From Flectonema sp. DT1601 (lineage: Eukaryota; Euglenozoa; Diplonemea; Diplonemida; Diplonemidae): a stretch of DNA of 64,000 nt. The notes below the pieces were generated by a model, which did not search any database, was not told the origin of the DNA, and saw nothing but the letters and a program-made list of their open reading frames with translations. How positions within the stretch are numbered: position 1 is the first letter of the stretch; every line of letters starts with the position of its first letter. The DNA lies in NCBI GenBank assembly GCA_964019425.1, contig OZ025801.1, forward strand, positions 310,001-374,000. The letters run 5' to 3'. Shown here in pieces: positions 1-11,819 of the stretch. Position numbers and translations under genes: made by a program.

Positions 1-11
1 ACACAAAACAG

Positions 12-1288
12 ATTATTGATAAAGCGCAACTCGCCAAAGAGCACATGGAGGAACAGCTAAAGAGAGAAATCGCAGTTATGAAGTTGTTGAAGCACGATAA
101 CATTGTACAGTTGAAGGAAGTGTTGCATACTCAAAAACACATATATTTGATATTGGAACTTATTACTGGAGGAGAGTTGTTTGACAAGATTGTCGAAGCG
201 AAGAAATTCGATGAAGCTACAGCGCGGAAGTACTTCCAGCAGCTGGTTCTCGGAATCTATTACTGTCATCAACAGGGAATTGCTCACAGAGATTTGAAGC
301 CAGAAAATCTTTTAGTTGACGGAAACGACAATTTAAAGATTAGTGATTTCGGTCTTTCCAACCTTCAAAGAGGTGGAGCTGGTGGAGGTGGAACTCTTCT
401 TCAGACAGTCTGTGGTACCCCAAACTACGTCGCCCCAGAAGTTCTAAAAGAAAAGGGATACAATGGAATTACTGCAGACATCTGGTCATGTGGTGTTATT
501 CTATTTGTTATGTTGGCTGGGTACTTACCTTTCGATGACCCAAACATGAACGCTCTTTTTAATAAGATTGAGAGAGGTGACTACCGAATGGCGCGTCACT
601 TCAGTGATCCTGTAAAGGATATTATCTCAAAGATGCTTGTCATTGAGCCTGAGAAGAGAGCTACCTTGGATGAACTTATTGATCATCCATGGTTTAAGAT
701 TGACTTCGACCCAGCACAGTTGGAACGTGCAAAGGGACACAAGGTCTCGATTACCGGAGCGCAAGTCCAGGGAGCGGTACGTGATGTTGGTGAGCAGACA
801 GGTTCAAACGACCCAAAACCTGCGGGTGGACTTGCCACCGGTCTTGACGCTTTCGACATCATTTCTCGCCTCACTGCTGGAAGTCTCAACCCGCTCACCA
901 CAGGTGCCAGTGCTTTAGTCAAGAAGGCAACCCGCTTTGCCATGAACCAGGAAGCCAATGAATGCCTCAAATCCCTTGTAAACGCTCTTTCTGGACTCAA
1001 GGGTAACCCAAAGAACAAGGAAGGTACTGCAGAAATTAAGGGATTTGTTAACGCCAGCAAGGGTCTTATGACCTACATCGTTGCCATCCTTCCAACCTGC
1101 TCAGCCGGTCTTACTATTGTTGAGGTTTGTATTATCGGGTTTTGTTTTTATTCGAAAAAAAATAAATAAAATAAAAATAAAAATAAAATAAACAGCTTCG
1201 TCGTGGTAGAGGTGACACACTCGATTTTATGGAATTCTACAGAACTGTGACTGACAGCTTAGCATCAAGCATTGTTAGTAAGTGTTAG
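12..1288 (+). CDS. CIPK/SnRK3-like Ser/Thr kinase with NAF motif, 5' partial
   Basis: Two exons are visible: 12-1124 and 1196-1288, with an intron at 1125-1195 (GTTTGT...AACAG, phase 0). The start lies off the window; the first bases, ACACAAAACAG, look like an intron acceptor, so the exon probably begins at 12 (IIDK). The catalytic domain has HRDLKPEN, DFG and a CGTPNYVAPE activation segment. After it, near 840-890, comes a NAF-like motif (LDAFDIIS), the calcineurin-B-like sensor docking motif of plant CIPKs. Exon 2 encodes 30 residues (RGRGDTLDFMEFYRTV), which match the end of the CIPK/KA1-type regulatory domain and show that the intron must be removed. The family phosphorylates transporters and signalling proteins in response to calcium through CBL sensors; CIPKs outside plants are known in some other protists. 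No CBL gene is present here. The kinase identity is sure; the CIPK subfamily rests on the NAF and C-terminal motifs. Confidence 0.85.
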
Positions 1289-2003
1289 TTGCCGTTGGAT
1301 ACCTTTCCCCCCTCTCCCCTTCTCTTCGGTATGAGAACCATGCTGAAGGTAAAGAGAATAAATCGTTTTTTTTTTTCCTGTGGATACACGTGATTGATTT
1401 AGCCTCAGCTGCTTGACAGGTAGGACACTCTACCGTGAATCCCTAGGGTATTAAGAAAAAAAAGAAAAAATTAAACAAAAAAAAAAAAGGAAAGAACCAA
1501 CTAAGTAAGGCAAAGTATATTGGCACAACGCAATAACACACTTAAAATTAAAAATAAATAAATAAACAAATGAACAGGAGTATTCCTGCTGTTTTTAGCA
1601 CATACTGACCTAAATCCTTATTATGTTTTTGCGTTCCCTAATTTTTCCAGTTTTTAACAACTGTTTTTCGGCAGGTCTCACGACATCCCTTAGTTTTTTA
1701 CTTTTTAAATTAGTGTTTTTTTTTCTTTTTTTTTTTCTCTCAGCTAGCTTGTGCACAATTAAGAACGTGGATGTTTGCTTTTTTTTTTTTATTTTTCACT
1801 CCCAATTTCTGTTTTTTTTCTTTTTTATCTCATTTCAATTTAAATTCTAATTTTAAAAAAAATAAAAATAAAAAAATGAAGGAAAGCCTACCGTTGGGGT
1901 CGGGGATTACACACGAGCACGGAAAGCGGACCTGTTGCTCATTCTCATGTGCACAATTGAAACTTTTCATGCGGAAAGGCCCGTGGCAAAAGTTTCAAGA
2001 GGG

Positions 2004-2037
<34 letters not shown>

Positions 2038-2782
2038 CAATAAGATTGTTACATCTTCCCCTTCCCATTTTTTTTCTTTCCTTTTCTTTTCCTTTTTTTT
2101 TGTTGCCACGAGAAGAAGATCAGATAATTTTCAAAAAGGAACCAATTAGCAGCACTCGGTGTTGAGTCACTCACTGTCGGTTTTGCTTTTTCTAGTTAGC
2201 CGACATGTTTTGTCCTCATACCTCAACAGGAACCCCTCCTCTTCTGAAGATTATTATCTTGTTTCTTTTGGCTTTTTTTTCTTCACGGTCCCCTCCTCTG
2301 TTTACACCCGTTCCCCACCGTTGCAATAAAGTGAAATACAAAAAAAAAAAAAAAAAAAAAAAACCGAGAGAAAAAGTAGGGGAAAAAAAAAAACTTTTTT
2401 TTTCTAAGTCGGGTCATTGAGGACAAAGAGGAAAATAGTGAAAAAAGGAAGATCCCTCCACCCCCCCTACTCTCTATAACACACGCGCGATAATTATTGA
2501 TAAGTGTCCTAGTTTTTAAAGTGTGCCCTCCTGGATCTTCTCACGCCGAGACATTCAGGAGAGAAGCCCGAAAAAGAAAAGGAAGAAGAAACGGGAAATA
2601 AATTAAAATAGAAAAGGTATTTGTCGTGCTCAAAAAAAAAAAAAATAATAATAATAATAATAGACAACTCCTTTGATGACTGTTTCTCTCGGCTTTCATT
2701 TTATCTTCATGATGTCATGGGATAGGAGAACCTCCTTCCTCGGCCCTTTCAATTAAAGGGGAAAAAAAGAAGGGGGAAAAAG

Positions 2783-2816
<34 letters not shown>

Positions 2817-3430
2817 AAGAGAGACTTTTTTGCTGTGGCAAAGTCAAGGCCTGTCATTCCAAGTAGTTCTGGCTACCATTTATTTTTTTTTTCTTTCGCT
2901 GTGCAAACTGCCTTATTTCTGATGAATAATAATAAACCGAGGAGGGGGTACAAACAAACTAAGCTATACTAGCCTGAAAAGGGTGTTTTTAGTGATTTGA
3001 ATATATAAACTTGAGCTGGCGCATGTATGTTGCGAAGCTCCTTCCCCCTTTCTTGCCCAGCCACGACAAGGGAAAATAAACAAACAAAAAAAAAAAAAAA
3101 AAAAGTAAACCCGCCCACCCCACATGTGTACATTAAATATTTTGGCAGTTTTTTTTTTTTTTTTTTTTTTTTTTTGAATTTCTTTTTCCCCTCTTTATTG
3201 TCTTCCTTCATAATTTTCATTTTCTACTCACCTTTTCATTCTCGTTGATTCTTTAGAGATTATAATAAAGAATGGGGCAGGTAATTAACTTTTATTCTTG
3301 ACACAGGTTAACACACGTTGGATAAACTGCCTTTGATCTTGTTCAGTACTTCCTGTTGATGGTGAAGCAATGAGAGGCTGGTCAAAAATAAGAAAAACGT
3401 ATTTTACGAATCCCATCTTAAATCTGTTTT
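1289..3430. other. Intergenic, A/T homopolymer-rich
   Basis: No gene is supported. The stretch holds A runs near 2009-2035, 2341-2363 and 2781-2814, a T run near 3149-3174 and a short TAA microsatellite near 2645. Open frames here encode only runs of Lys or Phe and are judged to be non-coding. Confidence 0.7.
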
Positions 3431-3454
3431 GTATTTTCCCCAACTCCCTAACAG
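3431..3454 (+). promoter_or_regulatory. Putative trans-splice acceptor (Y-rich tract + AG)
   Basis: A pyrimidine-rich tract ends in CTAACAG 39 nt before the ATG at 3494. Its form differs from the cis introns of this window, whose 3' ends are A-rich. Confidence 0.5.
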
Positions 3455-3493
3455 TTCCTTTGCAACTTATTCAACAAAAAAAAAACTAAGAAA

Positions 3494-4075
3494 ATGGGAT
3501 CCGACCTCTCTACGATGGTTATCACGTCCGATCAGAAGGCGTACTTTGATGCTCCTGCTTCCTGGGCATTTTCACAAATGAAGGATGCTAGAAATTGGTA
3601 TGCAGCCTTCTCAGAGCATGATGACAACCCGCACATGAGCTTACGTGGATCAAATATTGAAGTTGGGAGAGAGTTCGATGGTGTTAAGAAAGTACGAACT
3701 CAACAACAACAGACAAGTGGGAACTACAGAACAACTTGGATGGAGATGAGGGATGTTAATGTCAACCTGCGTGTCGAGGAGCTGACTCCAAACGAATACG
3801 TGAAATTCTGGGGAAGTGAGTCCTGGGCTGAAAACAATAAGTCTTGTGGTGATCCTTATTTCTTAGAGTTTCGTATTAATTCACTCTCTGCTAACTCTTG
3901 TGAAGTAGAAGTGACGATGACTTTCTCAAACTCCAACGCTTGTCTCTTACCATGTGTTCTTATGTGTGGTTCTTGTATTAGAAACGCTGGAAAAGGAAAA
4001 TTAAAAAGCGCCATGATCAAGCTTAAGACAAACCTAGACCGCGAACTCCACAGTGGAGTGAAAAAAATGCGCTAA
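3494..4075 (+). CDS. START/SRPBCC-like (Bet v 1 fold) protein, predicted N-myristoylated
   Basis: A single exon of 193 aa. The N-terminus MGSDLS fits the N-myristoylation consensus (Gly2, Ser6), and a cysteine-rich hydrophobic patch (CLLPCVLMCGSC, around residues 155-166) could be palmitoylated or pack in the fold; both suggest membrane attachment. The layout (PASWAFSQMKDARNWYAAF near the start, a charged middle ending in EYVKFWGSES, an alternating beta segment CEVEVTMTFSN, and a C-terminal helix rich in Lys) resembles polyketide-cyclase/SRPBCC lipid-binding proteins. Ligand and function are unknown. The start is the first ATG after an acceptor-like AG and lies in an A-rich context. The fold call is tentative; the coding call is firm. 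Confidence 0.7.
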   Translation: MGSDLSTMVITSDQKAYFDAPASWAFSQMKDARNWYAAFSEHDDNPHMSLRGSNIEVGREFDGVKKVRTQQQQTSGNYRTTWMEMRDVNVNLRVEELTPNEYVKFWGSESWAENNKSCGDPYFLEFRINSLSANSCEVEVTMTFSNSNACLLPCVLMCGSCIRNAGKGKLKSAMIKLKTNLDRELHSGVKKMR

Positions 4076-6496
4076 ATTGTTTTTCCCCGTTTTTATTTTT
4101 TTTTATGGTGTCCTTGATCTTATTTAGTTTATTTTTCGATTAATTAGCGTCGACGTTTTAAATCTACTGTAAGGCTGCTGGGAATCAAATTGACCAAAAC
4201 AGCGCCATAAAAAAACGATAGTTGAACTGCACTATTTTTTCTCCGTATTTTTCCTGTGTGAAAAGAGTAAAGAACATTGGTGGGATACCTCTCACCTCAC
4301 TGCCAACCAAAGACAAGTTATTCTTAACACCTTTTTTTTTTTTTTGTAAGCCAGCAACCGCAGTTAGCAGGGATGAAATAACTTACTAGGAATAGGTGAA
4401 TGATGCTTAGTTCACAGTTAGGTAAATATTCAGACCGGCAGCATTACGTCCCTGTCGGCAATGAGTCTTTTCCCACTTTTTTTCCCCCTTCTTTTTTTTT
4501 GCTTGTTTTCCCAAAACAGGATTCTCACGTAGTAATATTCTAGCCTTCAATATGCTGCAGAAAAACCTGGTCAGGTGTGTCGTACGTCTTCGCATTGGGC
4601 AATGTGTTGCGAACACTTGTTGCAAAAAAAAGAAAAAAAAGTATTCATTCAAAAGTACCGAACTATCTTAGAAATAATACTTTCAGTAATCTCTTTCTGA
4701 CAGATTCGGATACGGCTACGGATTGGGTCCTCTGTTGCTGTGAGTTACCTACTCATAATGTACAGCAAATTAGATTGCTGGTATTATTTTTTTTCTTTTT
4801 CTTCTTTTTTATCATCTAAATTGTTGATCAGTATCACAGTGGCCACAACAACATTATTTTTTTGGTTTAGTTGCTGCTGTTTTCCGAAAATACTGATTTC
4901 TTTTTTTATTCTCTCTCTTTTCTCTCTTTTTATTTTTTTTTGCATTCTCTCAACTAAAACAACAAGGCAATACTTGTTTTCTCTGAGGGGACTCTTGTTC
5001 ATCGGTGCTTACTTTTTGTCCTTCTTTGTTCATCCGTTTCTCGGTATTCCTGTCTTATGTCTCCAACAGCCATCAGTTTTCAAAAGGAAAGAGGAAACCT
5101 GATGTTAGCTGTTAAGAAGATGTAGTGTTGGTGGGAATTACTTGAAGAATGACGTGAGATGAGCGCTATCTTATTATTTTATCACTGTTTGAAGGGAGTC
5201 CTCTCTTCTCTTGTTTTCTCTCTTTTATCTGAATTATCGGAAAGGGAAAAAAAAAAAAAAAGAAAAAAAAAAAACGCGTGAAATTTTGTGTCTTTTTTTA
5301 CAAGGGAGGTTTCAGGCAGCAGCTGGCAAGCAAAAGAAAATAAAATAAACAGCAGTAGAATGCTTCGTCTTCCTTTTCTTTATATCGATATGCCAGTCAG
5401 CTTGTCTTGCTTTCCCTTTCACCAGATCACTTCTCATATTTATGAAGTGATTCATCTTTACCTTTTTTATTATAAAAACTTGCTTACTTACTTTATGATC
5501 GCCGCATGAATGCTCTCAGTTTGCTATTCCTTTTGTCTTCACAGCTGGGGTATAGTTTTTGTACGGGCAGGGTGGTCTTTATTGATTTTCTATTAGATTT
5601 AAACATAAACTAATATAAAGAAAATAGGCTGTAATCTTTTTAAGGCTCTCCTCACACGAGTGTCTTATTACAGCAACGAATTCACGAATTAACAGCCTGT
5701 AAGATGGGATAGGTTTACTGGTCAGCTGTTCTCTACAACAATAACAACAAACAGAAACATGTTCCTCCTTTTTTTTTATTTTTATTTGAGTACCAACGTA
5801 CTCGGGAATGTAAAAAATGATTAATATTTGCGACCTTTTCGATTCTTATCCTTTTTTTTGTTTATGCACTCATTTTTTTTTTTTTTTTTTTTTTTTTTTT
5901 GCACCTAAACAAGTATTGTTTGGCTCCTCTGTTGCTGTGAGTTACCTCCCTAAAGCACAACGTTGGATGTCTTGACTAACTTAAAAATTCCTATTTTAAA
6001 TAAACCTTTTCTATCTTTTGACAGCTGATTATCCAATTGGATTTTAGTCTTTTGTCGATATTGAAGAAGAGGTCAACTTGACCTTCTTATTGTGCTCAAA
6101 GTGACAAGGTATCTGATCAAGGTGTCTTTATATTGTGTGGGTCTCTCGCACTTTCCTTTAGCACTTTTTAACCCATCACTAGTTTTGTATTCTTTGGTTT
6201 AGAATCCAAGAAAAATAAAAAAATATAAAAAAAAAAAAAGTAATCACAATTTGCATCCTAACCTCTTCCGTTTGTCCTTGGTCAAAGAATAGGAGCACGT
6301 TCGTAGCTTCCGGTTCTTTTTCATTCTTGATTTTGTAGAGGGGGAAAAAAAAAAAAAAAAAAAAAGAATAAAAAAATTAAAAAAACTAAAGTCACGTAAT
6401 TAATTCATACACTCCGATGGGTGGTGGCGAGTGTTGTGTAATTTTCCCTTCCTTTTTATCGTTTCATGATTTTTTCTACCCCGGCTTATTATTATT
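4076..6496. other. Intergenic, with two copies of a dispersed repeat
   Basis: No gene is supported. Two copies of a short repeat containing CTCCTCTGTTGCTGTGAGTT (allowing one change) lie near 4719-4770 and 5922-5960; a third, weaker copy lies near 12505-12550. Long T runs occur near 5873-5900 and A runs near 6341-6365. The scattered Phe/Ser-rich frames at 4.7-5.1 kb look like translated T-rich DNA. Confidence 0.6.
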
Positions 6497-6516
6497 TTTA
6501 TCATTCTCTTTCACAG
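6497..6516 (+). promoter_or_regulatory. Putative trans-splice acceptor
   Basis: A T/C-rich tract ends in TTTCACAG, 117 nt before the ATG at 6634. The leader would contain upstream ATGs, so the real acceptor may be another AG nearer the start. Confidence 0.35.
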
Positions 6517-6633
6517 GTTTTGTTTGATAGATCCAGTCCATATATTTATGTCTTTATAAATATGCTCAATCGATCTGTCATTCTGAAAATAAATAAATAA
6601 ATAACAATAATTATTTTCATAAAAAGGTCCAAC

Positions 6634-7957
6634 ATGTGGCGCAGGGGTGTTGCCCACACAGCCCGAAGGGTAGGACGGCGGTACTGCAGTAAGAAAGTCG
6701 CTGAGCCGCTTACTAGAGAAGTGAAAATCCGGCATTTTTTAGCATGTGCGGTACCCATGGTTGGGTTTGGGATGATGGACAACACGATAATGATCCACGC
6801 TGGTGATTTGATTGATAATTTCTTTGGACAATATCTGAAGTTCACACTCATTGCCGCAGCATTTGGACAACTATTCAGCGACGTTGCTGGTGTCCTCTTT
6901 GGAGGAACTGTTGAAGCCTTAGCTGCAAAGGTTGGATTACAATACCCATCAATGACAAGTGCTCAACGAAGTCTGAGATCCACAAAACTTTTAGGTACGT
7001 TAGGAGCTGCTATTGGTGTAATGATCGGATGTGGGTTGGGAATGATTAATTTATTGTTTCTCGACTTAGAGAAGGCTGACAGGATGAAGAGAGCTGAGAA
7101 AATGAGAACTCTCTTCGATGCTATTATGGCAGAAGGATGGGAACTAGTGAACTGTGATCGATGTACTTTGTATCTTTTAAATGATATCACAGCACCTGTT
7201 CAAGATCAACCACTCACTCCTGGAAGTAAACCTCCAGCCAGCCTATTCACAATGGTTCGCCATGGTGTCTATCCAACACAAGAGGAGTTAGCTGCTGCTT
7301 TTGTATATGCGACAGGAAAGGTATTTACTGATGTTTTTTTTCCTTTTTTTCAATAAATACCCTACACAAAAAAAACAAAAAACAAAAAAACAGACCCACG
7401 AAGCCACACCAACAGTAGAAACAGAACAGTTGGCAAAAGTTCTCATTCGAGTAGGATGGGAGCCAAAAAGAGTTGCGCAAATGTTACCAGAGAGTCTGAC
7501 TCTTTCTTTTAAAGAATACAGCGAATTCATGACTAGTCATGTTTCACAGGTTTGTTATTACTTATGGAATTACAATTATTTTTATCTAAACTTACCTGAC
7601 TAAACAACAAAATAGGATCAATGCACTGTCCCTCTCCATCCTGGCGGAACAAAATGGGAAGTTGTCACGACAGGTCAGAATCTTAATATCCCTGATGTGT
7701 ATGAGGATGAGAGGTTTAAGAGTAATCGACTTTCTGATAAGTACAGCGGGTATCAAAGCAGGTCGATATTAATCGTACCTGTGAAGGACAACGTTGGAAG
7801 GGTTATCGGTCTTATCGAACTTATTAATAAATTTGAACAGGAGATTCATGCAGATGGAGAATCCGGTCTCAAAGTGACAGCCTTTACAGCTCAAGATGAA
7901 CGACTATTACACCTAATGTGTGCCCATTGCAGTACATTCATTTCACACATGGGATGA
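6634..7957 (+). CDS. TMEM65-GAF fusion, predicted mitochondrial membrane protein
   Basis: Three exons, 6634-7320, 7394-7549 and 7616-7957, all phase 0, give 394 aa. The introns are 73 and 66 nt (GTATTT...AACAG and GTTTGT...AATAG). Residues 1-25 are Arg-rich and acid-free, like a mitochondrial presequence. Residues about 32-145 match the TMEM65 domain: VPMVGFGMMDNTIMI, AGDLID, FSDVAGV, YPSMTSAQ and a glycine-rich GVMIGCGLGM helix. From about 155 to 390 is a GAF domain: GWELVNCDRCTLYLL, TTGQNLNIPDVYEDERF, SRSILIVPVKD, then NKF...QDERLL, which recalls the NKXnFX3DE motif of cyclic-nucleotide phosphodiesterase GAF domains. Human TMEM65 is a mitochondrial inner-membrane protein linked to Na+/Ca2+ exchange. 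The GAF half, following the last helix, would face one soluble compartment and could sense a nucleotide; that is inference. Confidence 0.9.
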
Positions 7958-8776
7958 TTGAGTAGTCAGTTTTTAGAGTTCGGTGAATTCTATCTGAAGT
8001 AAGGTTCTCAGACCCTGTTGTTGTATTAAATATCTTCTTGAGAAGCTCATGATGGAGTTGAGGGAATTTTTTTTTTTTTTTTTTTTTGGACGATTTTCCC
8101 AATAAATGAAAAGTATTATTTTTTTAAAGTTAAATTATAGATTATGGATTGTTTGTTTCCCTGTTTTCCTTTTAAACGATCACTTTCCCACTCAAGAAAT
8201 AATGTTCGTATCGCATCCTTACCTGATGTCTTTCTCCTTGAGTTGGATTTGTGTTGTTGTTGTTTGTCGTTGTGAAGTCTGTTGAGTACGTTCCCCGTCT
8301 CCCAAAACTTGTCAATCGTTTTGTTTTGTTTTGTGAAATAGAATTGTCAGCTTGAAATTAACTTATTAAATATCACTCACTGTGGGAGGGGGAGAGGGGG
8401 GGGGAAACCTTTTATTTTAATGCATGTCATTCACTTGTTTGCGTCTTTCTCTTCGGAGTTCTAGTTGAGAAATTCGCAGGTTGGTATAGCTGCTAAAGAC
8501 CTCCATCGTTTTGTGGAAGGAAACCTTCAGAAGCAGTAGTAAGACGTTATGTCTACGAATATTCTCTTTTTTCATTCTGTTTTGGTGTTTTTTTTTTTTT
8601 TTCCTTTCTCACCCCCTTCTCCCTCACCGTAAAAACCTTGCATATTATTACAAAAAGATTTAACTGTTGTTTGTTAATGAGAAAAAAAAAAAAAAAAAGA
8701 AGAATGGTATCAGCAGTACCATATCGATGGCCTTAATTGAAAGTAAAAAAAGAGATGTTTGTAACTGTTAGATAAA
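7958..8776. other. Intergenic
   Basis: No gene seen. T runs lie near 8067-8088 and 8590, and a G-rich patch near 8383-8404. Confidence 0.7.
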
Positions 8777-8790
8777 CTTCGTTTTCACAG
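8777..8790 (+). promoter_or_regulatory. Putative trans-splice acceptor
   Basis: CTTCGTTTTCACAG ends 36 nt before the ATG at 8827 and is followed by an A-rich leader. Confidence 0.5.
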
Positions 8791-8826
8791 TAAAAAAAAA
8801 AAAAAAAAGCAAAAACAAACTCAAAA

Positions 8827-9738
8827 ATGGGAAACAGTGGAAGCAGCAATGCCGATGAGGTACTCTCGAAGAAAATCGCAGAGGCGACAGCGAAATGCCA
8901 TCAAATGCAACCAGTGAGAGAGAAGTTACTCACAGACAAGGTATTCAGATCAAGACTATTAGAAGCTCTCGCCTTGACTTTCTCAGGAACAAAAGATTCA
9001 GAACCAGACTTGTTGTTGAATTGGATTATGGGATCAAAACTAGCAGATCGTGAAAAGTGTATGGCTGAGAGAAATAAACTTGCGTACCTCTTCATGTTTT
9101 TCCCTTTATCTACGTATTCTTTATTCCCTAAACTGGGTGAGGTTATGCATCTCGTTGATGAGAAGACTGGCGCCTTAGCGACTGTAAACACAACTAACAC
9201 CAACCTCCAGGATGATAAAATTTACCGCGACCCGAGTGGTTCACATAGTATTCCATCTGCGTTTGTTACTTTGAAGTACTACCCAAATGGATTCAATGGA
9301 AAGTCATTTACTGAGAGTTATTGGTGGGACGCCTGTGCATTCGTACAACAGAAGATGGCTTGTCCTTCAAAGAATGCCCCAGCCTGGAGTACTATTTTCG
9401 ATACTTTTGGCAGAGCTGATAAACTAACTCAACTACTTGACAGCGAACATAAAAGACTTTGTTCTGATGTTCCTCACATCTTTGTTGGATGTGTTTCAAT
9501 CTCTCCAGAATCTCAAGGGAAGGGAGCCTGTTCTAAACTCATGAGAGGTATTAATCAAATCGCTGATGAGTTGGGCTACGCTTGTTACCTCGAGGAAGGA
9601 GGTGAACGTCGTCTCGGAATCTACAGACGATTTGGATACGAAATTGCATCAGGTCCGCACACTATTGATGATAAGGAGGGTTCTTATGATGAATTACATT
9701 TGATGATGAGACCAGCAAAAACACCTGAAGTGAACTAA
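8827..9738 (+). CDS. GNAT-family N-acetyltransferase, predicted N-myristoylated
   Basis: A single exon of 303 aa. The C-terminal half has the acetyl-CoA-binding motif A of GNAT enzymes: a beta strand (IFVGCVSISPES) followed by Q230-G-K-G-A, the Q/R-x-x-G-x-G/A pyrophosphate loop, then helix SKLMRGINQIADELG. Downstream, CYLEE and YRRFGYEIA match motif B and the usual C-terminal FGY element. The first ~110 residues are helical and precede the catalytic fold. MGNSGSS fits N-myristoylation (Gly2, Ser6), suggesting membrane anchoring. The substrate is unknown. The ATG follows an A-rich leader and an AG acceptor. Family call firm, substrate open. Confidence 0.88.
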   Translation: MGNSGSSNADEVLSKKIAEATAKCHQMQPVREKLLTDKVFRSRLLEALALTFSGTKDSEPDLLLNWIMGSKLADREKCMAERNKLAYLFMFFPLSTYSLFPKLGEVMHLVDEKTGALATVNTTNTNLQDDKIYRDPSGSHSIPSAFVTLKYYPNGFNGKSFTESYWWDACAFVQQKMACPSKNAPAWSTIFDTFGRADKLTQLLDSEHKRLCSDVPHIFVGCVSISPESQGKGACSKLMRGINQIADELGYACYLEEGGERRLGIYRRFGYEIASGPHTIDDKEGSYDELHLMMRPAKTPEVN

Positions 9739-10123
9739 TACAATACCAGTGTTGGTTTGAAGAGATCGCTCGCGTGTTAACTTTTTCTATATTTCTCCTC
9801 CTTCATAGTAGTCAACGTACTGTTGTCAAGACTATCACCTCCCCAGACTCGTTTGTTACTCTTCTAAGCCAGAACCCAGTCTAGAGACATACATGCTTTG
9901 CAGTGTTCCAATAGGTTTATCGGGCCAAGACTAGCTTCGGCGAGTGGCTTCAATCAAATTCACATCCAAATCTGGGATACTCAACCGGGTCTATACGAGT
10001 CCGAATTGACTGGCGAGCGTAACACTTCGAGGAGCCTTGTTGTTCCAAGGGTTAGAGCTTTATCTGTTGTTGTGAGTACTTCCTCAGAGGAATGACTTGA
10101 ATAATAAATTTATAATTCGTATT

Positions 10124-10233
10124 GTGATCAATTCTGATCAATCACTTCACTTCACGCATCTTATCTTTGATGTCCTACAATTTATTGATTGATCGTTTTG
10201 TTTATTTATTATTGTGATAACTTGCTAATACTA
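10124..10233 (+). repeat. Dispersed repeat R1, copy a (short)
   Basis: Contains GTGATCAATTCTGATC, TTTGATGTCCTACAATTTAT and TTATTATTGTGATAAC, all also found at 11924-12120. It ends after GCTAATACTA, before the hairpin seen in the other copies. Confidence 0.75.
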
Positions 10234-10560
10234 ATAAAAAGTAGTACTCTTTTTTTTTTGAATCTTTTTTGATGACCGTTTATTCTATATAGGCCGCTCT
10301 GCATTCGCTTCAGATTTGTGTACTGTGGTGACCCATTGTAAACCAAAACTTGTACAAGTTTTTTTTCCAGCAGCGCTTTGGCTTAATCGTGTGTCTACAA
10401 TGAAGAAACTAAAACTGTTATGTAGTTTGCAGGGGGCAATAAATCGATCCCTCCCCCGACAATCATCTTTTTCATTTTCATCTTCTCCTGAAATAGCGTG
10501 GCTGCGTTGCGTCTACTGTAACTGGTACTGCTTCTTTCAGAAAACGTTTTTCTTTTTTTT

Positions 10561-10990
10561 TTAAAAAAAATTATTAAATTGTTGATTTCCCCCTCTTCTT
10601 ATTTGTCTGCCACAACCAATTCTGCATTTTTTTTTTTTTTTTCGAAAAAAAAATAAATAATGTTGTTCAGCAGAGAGCGTGAAAAAAATTGTAAAAGCGC
10701 GTGACTTTTTATTTGTTTTAAAATCCCCTCTTGTTTTATAAAGTCATAACAATTATCCATCATTACGAATGGATGGGGGAAAAAAAAGAAAATGCTGTTA
10801 AGCAGCCAGTGTGAATAACTTTGTTTAGGGCGCGTGACTTTGTCTTCGTTTTAATTTCCCCAAACAATTATCTGCCGCGCAACCGATATTGTTTTCTATC
10901 TTTTTTGCTACAAAAGGAGGAGGAATATTTTTTTTTTTTTTTTGTTCAACAGCCAACGTGAAGAATTGTTAGAGCGCGTGACTTGTCTTT
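10561..10990 (+). repeat. Degenerate tandem repeat R2, three units
   Basis: Units are marked by GCGCGTGACT or GCGCGTGAC at about 10697, 10830 and 10974 (spacing 133 and 144 bp). Each is preceded by an A/T run and CAGCAG/AAGCAG/CAACAG-like sequence with GTGAA. The spacers share TCTGCC-CAACC and TTTCCCC words. Units are clearly diverged. Confidence 0.7.
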
Positions 10991-11447
10991 GTTTCGTAGC
11001 TGGCAACTACTGTCTTCCAGCCTAACGATAAATGCTTGGAAATCAGGGAAGGCCAGGGAAATTTATTTTTTTTAATTTTCTTTCGTAGTATGGCGGCATT
11101 TGATACAAAGTAATTATTTTGAAGAAACGTTTTATTTTTTCGAACGGAAAAAATATATTTTATTTATTACTCTCATCTCCACTTCCCCAATTGATCATTT
11201 TTTCCCCCTTTTTTGTTTTCAACCTGTTAGTCTGGACAGGTGGGTAGTTGGGAATATCCTTCCGGCTATAAAAATACACTCTCTGTGGTTGAGTCCTCAA
11301 CTGGTGTGGGTTACCCAGACCCCCCGCAGTCATCAGTTCTCGACTTGCTCTAACCGCCAGCAGTAAGGAAAAGCGCCGAAAGACGATTATAGCAACTGAT
11401 GAAGGACATTGCGTGCATTTTATGAGAAGTAGTTGAAGAGATGCGTG

Positions 11448-11564
11448 CCCTACAATTTATTGATTGATCGATTATTTTATTTTATTATTGTGATGACTCG
11501 CTACTAGCTAATACTAACCACAACTGATTCTACTACTCTGGTCCGCTCACGGCGGTGATCTGAT
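11448..11564 (+). repeat. Dispersed repeat R1, copy c
   Basis: Shares CTACAATTTATTGATTGATC and the block from AGCTAATACTAACCACAACT to CTCACGGCGGTGATCTGA with 11924-12120. The block contains a CCGC-loop-GCGG hairpin inside a GATC frame. Confidence 0.8.
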
Positions 11565-11788
11565 GGTTCTTTTTGGTTTTCGAAAATAACCAAAAACACT
11601 TTTTTTTTTTCTTTTTTTTTTTTTCACTGATTGACTTAAATCAAAAAAACTTATCGGGTGAAGGGAATTAACAGCGTCTCTTAAGCACTGCCCGCTGTGG
11701 GTCTGGGTAGTCACTTCTGGTTAACTTACGTCTCTTCTCACTTGTTGTGTTGAATTACTGTTACCAGGGGTTTTGACTTCCGACTTCG

Positions 11789-11819
<31 letters not shown>

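Noticed and set aside
1412-1440. A 13-base word GGTAGGACACTCT shared with 51.56 kb as a regulatory element
   Set aside because: A match this short is expected by chance in a 64-kb window.
1621-3250. Small Phe/Lys-rich proteins between 1.6 and 3.3 kb
   Set aside because: They are translations of A/T homopolymers with no motif or composition of real proteins.
11500-11620. Repeat R1 copy c as a spliced-leader RNA gene (exon, GT in a hairpin, CTTTTTGG as Sm site, second hairpin, T run)
   Set aside because: The leader actually captured at 22021-22058 has an unrelated sequence, and the other R1 copies do not keep the supposed Sm site and 3' hairpin.
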